Part shown: positions 59,205-64,000 of the stretch, piece after piece | How positions within the stretch are numbered: the stretch's first letter is position 1 | Layout: every line of letters starts with the position of its first letter | Notes under the pieces: model-generated | What the model was told of the DNA's origin: nothing | What the model saw: the letters and a program-made list of their open reading frames with translations, nothing else | Databases searched by the model: none | Program-made: the position numbers and the translations under genes | Assembly: GCA_963642455.1 (NCBI GenBank) | Contig: CAVIGM010000004.1 | Coordinates: 1 to 64,000, forward strand | From: Crickella sp963642455 | GTDB taxonomy: Bacteria > Bacillota > Clostridia > Peptostreptococcales > Anaerovoracaceae | Length of the DNA stretch: 64,000 nt | Reading direction: 5' to 3'

Positions 59205-60731
59205 GTGAAGAAAATGAGAGTACTTTTAGCAACAATTAAATCGGACTGCCCTAAGTCGGCGCTTGCACTTAAGTATCTTTATAGTGTTCTTGCGGATGCT
59301 CCAATAGAGCTTTTTGAGAACGCATACGACGCTAAGGAATTAAGCAGCGAGATATACGAGGACATTATAAGGGGCAATTATGAAGCTTGCTATTTCCATG
59401 TTGATGAGCAGAATGACGCAAGAATCTATAATATCGCCGAAATGGTCAAGAAGGCCGTACCTACCTGCGCAATTATACTCGGAGGCATGCAGGTTACCTT
59501 TGATACAAGAAAGATCATGAAGGACAATCCTTGCATAGACTTCATTATTAGAGGCGAAGGGGAGAAGGTCATCTTCAACTTCATTAAGACTCTCATTACA
59601 TACGAATTTGATTTTGCGGGAATTGCCGGCCTTGCTTATAGAGAGGACGACGTGGTGCATTGCAATCCTCTTGACGCTCCCGTGCAAATGGAGGATCTGC
59701 CTTTTCCATATGAGAAGCTAAATGCTGAGGGCGGAGTAGTATATTACGAGTCAATCAGAGGCACATCGGACAGATGCGCATATTCTCAGTATCTTCCTGA
59801 TGCAAGAATAAGAGCACTTTCCTTGAATAGAGTATGCACAGAGCTAAGATATTTCCTCGCTAAAGGTGTAGAGAAGGTAGTATTTCTTGATAAATATTTC
59901 AATTACAATACCGAAAGAGCTTATAGGATATGGGAATATCTTATTAACAACGACAATGGAACAACGACTTTCACCTTCGATGTTAACGGTGATGCGCTCG
60001 ACGAGCAGACGATAAGACTTCTTAATACAGCAAGAGAGGGCCTGTTTGAATTCAAGATAGATATAGAGAGTACAAATCCTGAGCCACTTGCTGCTGTCGG
60101 AAGAAAAGAGAATATTTATCAGCTCATGTATAATTTGAGCAAGCTCATGCAGGGAAGGGTTAAGCTTACTGTCACACTTAAGATTGGTATGCCTTTCGAA
60201 ACAGAGGAGCTCTTCGCAAGGTCATTTAATAAGGTATATGAGCTTGGCGCAGATGCAATCGATGTGTCGGTTCTCAGACTTCCTAAGGGTTCTGCAATCA
60301 GACAGGATGCGGCTATATACGGATATCAATATAACAGCATTCCGCCTTACGAGGTAATCGCGTCTGACTTCCTGCATGCACCAGATATGATTAGAATCAG
60401 AAGTGTTATGAAGATTACGGATGTCTTCCTTAAGGACGGTGGCTTCTCGAAGTCTCTTGACAGAATTCTTTCGGATACAGGAATCAAGCCTTATGATATG
60501 TTCAAGAAGCTTGCAGAATATATCTATAGTAACGGCTTGAAGGGCAAGATGAACAAGAGAGAGAACCTTTATAGAATTCTCTATGCATTTGCGATTGGCC
60601 TGTATGACGAGATGAATGATACCCTCAAGCTGCAGATGCTGATGGATGTAATTCACAGCGACCTTGAGAGAAATCTTTCGTCAGATGCTGTGAAGAAATT
60701 TGAACGCAAAGGATGGGATATAGAAAGATAA
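59205..60731 (+). CDS. Radical-SAM-like B12-binding-domain protein with a lost cluster motif
   Basis: The 508-residue protein has the layout of B12-binding radical SAM enzymes with a DUF4080-like tail. A Rossmann domain (about 1-140, with MRVLLATIKSDCPKSALALK and FIIRGEGEKVIFNFI) is followed by a TIM-barrel-like domain (YYESIRG, KVVFLDKYFNYN, FKIDIESTNPEPL, LKIGMPFETEELF). In such enzymes RGCxxxCxxC follows; here it is RGTSDRCAYS, so the first and third cluster cysteines are Thr187 and Ser194 and only Cys191 remains. A normal [4Fe-4S] centre cannot form, so it is probably a pseudoenzyme. Start is GTG 59205 or ATG 59214, the latter with TAGGTG upstream. A TPR gene overlaps its stop. Confidence 0.8.
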   Translation: MKKMRVLLATIKSDCPKSALALKYLYSVLADAPIELFENAYDAKELSSEIYEDIIRGNYEACYFHVDEQNDARIYNIAEMVKKAVPTCAIILGGMQVTFDTRKIMKDNPCIDFIIRGEGEKVIFNFIKTLITYEFDFAGIAGLAYREDDVVHCNPLDAPVQMEDLPFPYEKLNAEGGVVYYESIRGTSDRCAYSQYLPDARIRALSLNRVCTELRYFLAKGVEKVVFLDKYFNYNTERAYRIWEYLINNDNGTTTFTFDVNGDALDEQTIRLLNTAREGLFEFKIDIESTNPEPLAAVGRKENIYQLMYNLSKLMQGRVKLTVTLKIGMPFETEELFARSFNKVYELGADAIDVSVLRLPKGSAIRQDAAIYGYQYNSIPPYEVIASDFLHAPDMIRIRSVMKITDVFLKDGGFSKSLDRILSDTGIKPYDMFKKLAEYIYSNGLKGKMNKRENLYRILYAFAIGLYDEMNDTLKLQMLMDVIHSDLERNLSSDAVKKFERKGWDIER

Positions 60732-61795
60732 TGGCTGAGAAAAAAGACCGTATCGGAGCTTATCTTGAAGAATTAAATCATGAAATGCTATTTGATGAGC
60801 TATCTGAGGATTTCATGAAGGAAGCCGGAATTTACGACCTGCTCGCAGGCGTACCAGTTCCAATCGCAGTAGATGACGAGGGCCTCAGCAATATTTCCAT
60901 AGCACTTGGCATGGCAAGAATTATCGGAGCGGACAACAACTTCAGATATGCCGACAAATATATGGAATATATCAAAAGAACTCTCGGTGATGTTGCGGTT
61001 AAGGTGCTTATCAGCGAAGCCGCGAAGTGCGCGAACGAGAAGGAATACGAGATAGCCTGCATGTATCTTCGCACGGCGCTTTTCATAGATCCTAAATCAG
61101 TAGATGCTCTTTATCTATATGCAAGAGCTTGTCAGGATGCTTATCAGCAGGAAGAAGACGATGAGAATTACATAGGCTCTTTCAAGGCTGAGTCATTGGA
61201 GCTCTTCGAACTTCTGACTATGCTGCATCCGAACTTCCCGATGGGATATTATTTCCTTGGATATGCCTATCTCAATCTTGGACTGTATACGAAGGCCAAG
61301 CTGACCTGGGATCAATTCATGGAAATGACGCAAGATATGAAGAAGGCTATAGGCTTCGATACCTCGCTTGAAGAGGATGCCTTAGCGGATTTCAGACTGG
61401 ATATTGCAATTCGTCTCGATAATCTCATTGCCCCTATAGAAATCGAGAGCGGAATAAATGCCGTTCTTACAGGCGACTATATCAAGGGCCGAGATATTCT
61501 TGAGAAGCATGGCGCGGGTAAATATGCCGAGTGGTGGCCTCTTTGGTACTATCTTGCAGGGGCATACTCGGGACTTGGCGATGGACAAAGGGCGATTGAC
61601 TGCTTCAAGACGGCACTCAGATTGTCACCAAGCAATCTTGAGGTAATGGGCGAGCTTCTTGAAGTCTACAAGGCTCTCGGAGATGCAGAGAATATCCAGA
61701 AGTACGAGCGCAAAATCGAGATAATTAAGCAAAATCTCGAGGACGAAAAGAAGCAAATGCAAGAGGAGTCGCAGGCACAGAAGGACGTTGAATGA
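60731..61795 (+). CDS. TPR-repeat protein
   Basis: The start is set at ATG 60731, which shares its A with the previous stop (TAATG); an in-frame ATG at 60713 lies within the previous gene. The 354-residue protein has tetratricopeptide-like helices, clearest at AKCANEKEYEIACMYLRTAL, PMGYYFLGYAYLNLGLYTKA and GAYSGLGDGQRAIDCFKTAL. It ends in a charged coiled tail. It probably acts as a scaffold. Coupling to the radical-SAM-like gene suggests they work together. Confidence 0.75.
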   Translation: MAEKKDRIGAYLEELNHEMLFDELSEDFMKEAGIYDLLAGVPVPIAVDDEGLSNISIALGMARIIGADNNFRYADKYMEYIKRTLGDVAVKVLISEAAKCANEKEYEIACMYLRTALFIDPKSVDALYLYARACQDAYQQEEDDENYIGSFKAESLELFELLTMLHPNFPMGYYFLGYAYLNLGLYTKAKLTWDQFMEMTQDMKKAIGFDTSLEEDALADFRLDIAIRLDNLIAPIEIESGINAVLTGDYIKGRDILEKHGAGKYAEWWPLWYYLAGAYSGLGDGQRAIDCFKTALRLSPSNLEVMGELLEVYKALGDAENIQKYERKIEIIKQNLEDEKKQMQEESQAQKDVE

Positions 61796-62001
61796 GAATA
61801 ATTTATGAACTCTCGTGGCTCTGGGAAATGCTCGGAATAGCGCTTGTGGCTTCGGCCATTAGCATAGCCTGTGCTTTTCTAATATGCAAAGCCGCGAATA
61901 AGAGATTAAGTAAGAGAATTATATTGATTATCGGAATTGCGGCTTTTGTACTTGCAATTATTGCAGTCTTCGGGCTTTCTTATTCGATTATGCCGCTCTG
62001 A
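61792..62001 (+). CDS. Small membrane protein, unknown
   Basis: The 69-residue protein has two membrane helices (WEMLGIALVASAISIACAFLI and IILIIGIAAFVLAIIAVFGL) joined by a short basic loop (KAANKRLSKR). The start overlaps the TPR gene by 4 bases (ATGA), so it is expressed from the same transcript. I do not recognise it. A terminator follows. Confidence 0.7.
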   Translation: MRIIYELSWLWEMLGIALVASAISIACAFLICKAANKRLSKRIILIIGIAAFVLAIIAVFGLSYSIMPL

Positions 62002-62064
62002 TAGAAGCTCCAACAGAAGCCTTGACATAAGCCTTTGACAGAGGCGTAGCAAAGATACATAAAT

Positions 62065-62099
62065 AGGGCCTTTGGCGATATCCTGCCAAAAGCCCTTTT
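62065..62099. terminator. Terminator between convergent small-protein and kinase genes
   Basis: AGGGC-C-TTTGGC pairs with GCCAAA-A-GCCCT, with one unpaired base on each side and an 8-base loop, followed by CTTTTA on the plus strand. Confidence 0.8.
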
Positions 62100-62162
62100 A
62101 TAGTGAATTAAGATAAACTTGTAATAAGCTTAATTTGATTGAAGCAGATTGATTGAAGCAGA

Positions 62163-63998
62163 TTATTCCTGAATCTTCTCTAAGTCTTTATCCTCGGAAA
62201 TCTCTTCTGCAATTTCTTCTGCGCTGTCGCGCTCCGAATGCTGCTTCAACTGTTCGGTGATGACCTGAGTTATTACATCAACATCCAAAGGCTTAGCGAT
62301 ATGATCGTTCATACCTACGGCAAAGGCTGCCTTCTTATCTTCTTCAAAGGCATTTGCGGTCATAGCGACAATCGGTATATTTGCCTTCTTTGGATCATCA
62401 AGTGTTCTTATAGCCTTTGTTGATTCATATCCGTTCATCATCGGCATTTGGATATCCATGAGAACAAGATCATAGAATCCTGCTGGCTGGGATTCAATCT
62501 TATCTAATGCAACACTACCATCTATTGCGGTATCTACTTCGAGGCCCATTGCTTCGAGAATAGAGATTGCTATTTCCATATTAAGCTCGTTATCCTCGGC
62601 AAGCAGTACGCGTTTGCCAGCTATATCTTCTTTCGTATGAATCTCTTGCTCGACTGCGCTTCCGAGAACCATATTCTCTGTCGTCAGCATGAATTCTAAG
62701 CTTACTGTAAATACAGTACCCTTGCCGAGCTCACTTTCTACCGTGATATCTCCATTCATAAGATCCACAAGGCTCTTTGTTATGGACATTCCCAAGCCCG
62801 TGCCTTGAGTGCGGCTTACGGTCGAAGTCTTTTCTCTTGCGAACTGCTCGAATATGCGCTTCTGGAATTCCTCGCTCATACCGATACCTGTATCTTCGAT
62901 TATGAAATCATAATATGCATGACCCTCGTGCTCGGATTTCCTCTCGCGCAAAGTCAATGTTATCGTGCCACCTTCCGGCGTGAACTTGACTGCGTTTGAA
63001 AGAATATTTATAAGAACTCTATTTACGTGAAGGGCATCAGCATATACATAGATATCGTCAAGATCAACTCTTTGCTCGACATAGTTAAGCCCGTGAGCCT
63101 CAATATCCGAATGAATAACATCCATTACAAGCTGCAACTGATCTAATATGCATACTGGAACAGCCTCTATATTGACCTTGCCACTTTCTATGCGGCTCAT
63201 ATCGAGGATATCGTTAATAAGGGCGAGCAGGTGCTTGCTTGATACCATAATCTTGTCAAGGTAGTCGCTTAGCTTCTTCTTGTCATTGATATTCTGCTCC
63301 GCCAGATTGGTAAAACCGATGATGGCATTCATAGGCGTGCGGATATCGTGAGACATATTAAATAAGAAGGCACGCTTAGAACGGTTAGCCGCTTCTGCAG
63401 TATCTACAGCCTTTGTCAGCTCGATATTCTTCTTCTCGAGCTCAAGCTGATATAAATGCTCTTGTTCCTTTTGCTCGGAAATCAATCTGTTAGTTGTGCG
63501 CAGTCTCATGAATTGCACAACGGCAATGGAGAGTATATAGATAACAATCGTTATAGCCACTATCGGAAGCGTGTTCTTGTATACTTGGCGCTCGGATAAG
63601 AATGCGCAGATGTAGTATTCACGTCCATGACTATATCTGCCGAAGTAATGCATAGGCTCGCCGTCTTTCTTCAGAGTGAACATCTTATCCGCCTTAGCGC
63701 TGTGTCGGAAATTGTATACGAGCTTATAATTCTCTTCGGATATATTGTCTGGATCGAAGTCTTCATTATTGGACGCGATGATTTGTTTGCCGTCCGTAAT
63801 TACAAAGGTTCCGTTCTGCTCTGGATCAAAACCGTCCAGAATATCCTGCACGGACAGCATTGACTTGATAGCAAATTTCCTGTCGGTATGACGATATACA
63901 AGCAGGGCACCACCTTCACATTGCTTAATGGCAAGGTCAAGGTAAGAGCTATCTTCAAGCTTGATGCGCTTCATATAAGTGTAATTATCATACTGCAT
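62163..63998 (-). CDS. Hybrid sensor histidine kinase/response regulator (N-terminus cut by window edge)
   Basis: At least 611 residues. The visible N-terminus (about 1-140) is an extracytoplasmic Cache-like sensor without its first membrane helix, so the gene almost certainly continues past the window. A second membrane helix follows (LPIVAITIVIYILSIAVVQF), then a coiled linker, the H-box FLFNMSHDIRTPMNAIIG (His217), the N-box ILINILSNAVKF-like segment (NILSNAVKFTPEGG), DTGIGM and GTGLGMSI. A receiver domain has phosphoacceptor Asp515 (LMDIQMPMMNG). The C-terminus is acidic. Signal and output are unknown; no separate regulator is near. Confidence 0.9.
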   Translation of the reverse strand: MQYDNYTYMKRIKLEDSSYLDLAIKQCEGGALLVYRHTDRKFAIKSMLSVQDILDGFDPEQNGTFVITDGKQIIASNNEDFDPDNISEENYKLVYNFRHSAKADKMFTLKKDGEPMHYFGRYSHGREYYICAFLSERQVYKNTLPIVAITIVIYILSIAVVQFMRLRTTNRLISEQKEQEHLYQLELEKKNIELTKAVDTAEAANRSKRAFLFNMSHDIRTPMNAIIGFTNLAEQNINDKKKLSDYLDKIMVSSKHLLALINDILDMSRIESGKVNIEAVPVCILDQLQLVMDVIHSDIEAHGLNYVEQRVDLDDIYVYADALHVNRVLINILSNAVKFTPEGGTITLTLRERKSEHEGHAYYDFIIEDTGIGMSEEFQKRIFEQFAREKTSTVSRTQGTGLGMSITKSLVDLMNGDITVESELGKGTVFTVSLEFMLTTENMVLGSAVEQEIHTKEDIAGKRVLLAEDNELNMEIAISILEAMGLEVDTAIDGSVALDKIESQPAGFYDLVLMDIQMPMMNGYESTKAIRTLDDPKKANIPIVAMTANAFEEDKKAAFAVGMNDHIAKPLDVDVITQVITEQLKQHSERDSAEEIAEEISEDKDLEKIQE

Positions 63999-64000
63999 AA

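Noticed and set aside
1..64000. tRNA, rRNA, insertion sequences or prophage genes
   Set aside because: I read the spacers for cloverleaf arms, terminal inverted repeats and transposase or phage proteins and recognised none, though a covariance or profile search was not possible.

Overview
The window looks like a draft scaffold (two runs of N, 4695-4869 and 40912-40934) from a low- to mid-GC Gram-positive anaerobe of the class Clostridia. This is inferred from the protein set: an oxygen-sensitive 2-hydroxyacyl-CoA dehydratase-type double-cubane protein with its activase and a DUF3343 partner, YitT and AGCS transporters, a Gram-positive division and cell-wall (dcw) cluster with a PASTA-domain PBP, MutS2 and ZapA, and a SPxTA-type cell-surface protein. 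No rRNA, tRNA, insertion sequence or prophage was recognised.

Layout. 1-1736: end of a CRISPR-Cas locus (last codons of a probable cas1, cas2, a csm6-type CARF-HEPN RNase, and one orphan repeat end typical of type III arrays). 2083-4376: double-cubane reductase module. 4383-11118: mnmA (minus strand, broken by a gap), glutaminase, a LOG-family hydrolase, and a heterodimeric ABC exporter with one degenerate ATP site. 11215-16345: phosphohexomutase, then a surface-protein locus made of a paralogue remnant, duplicated gene ends, a pentanucleotide repeat in front of the ribosome site and seven 87-bp in-frame repeats, then yitT. 16554-33806: transporters and housekeeping genes (AGCS and EamA carriers, a universal-stress-like protein, rdgB, yihY, a lipid kinase, a second yitT, thrC, a MacB-like ABC protein, a fold-type II PLP enzyme, a TGS-nucleoside kinase). 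34059-37203: SPFH, zinc-ribbon and TPM membrane-stress proteins resembling Bacillus YdjI, YdjG and YdjH. 37255-40562: split aconitase X, a short-chain dehydrogenase and an acyl-ACP thioesterase. 40781-57015: dcw cluster from MraZ operators through mraZ-rsmH-ftsL-pbp-murF-mraY-murD-ftsW-murG-ftsQ-ftsZ, then a SpoU methyltransferase, zapA and mutS2. 57028-62001: DUF523, argS, a radical-SAM-like protein that has lost two of three cluster cysteines, a TPR protein and a small membrane protein. 62163-63998: hybrid sensor kinase cut by the window edge.

The most unusual signal is a pattern rather than a gene. Many spacers carry a private tandem repeat (unit 6, 9, 10, 11, 34 or 39 bp, each with its own sequence), and eight of these (counting one partial gene-end duplication) start within about 11 nt of the stop codon of the upstream gene. 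In two spacers the repeat is visibly a copy of a neighbouring gene end. This suggests a recurrent slippage or duplication process at gene 3' ends, or a family of phased binding arrays. The second strongest signal is the surface-protein gene at 13591, which has hallmarks of a phase- and length-variable contingency locus.
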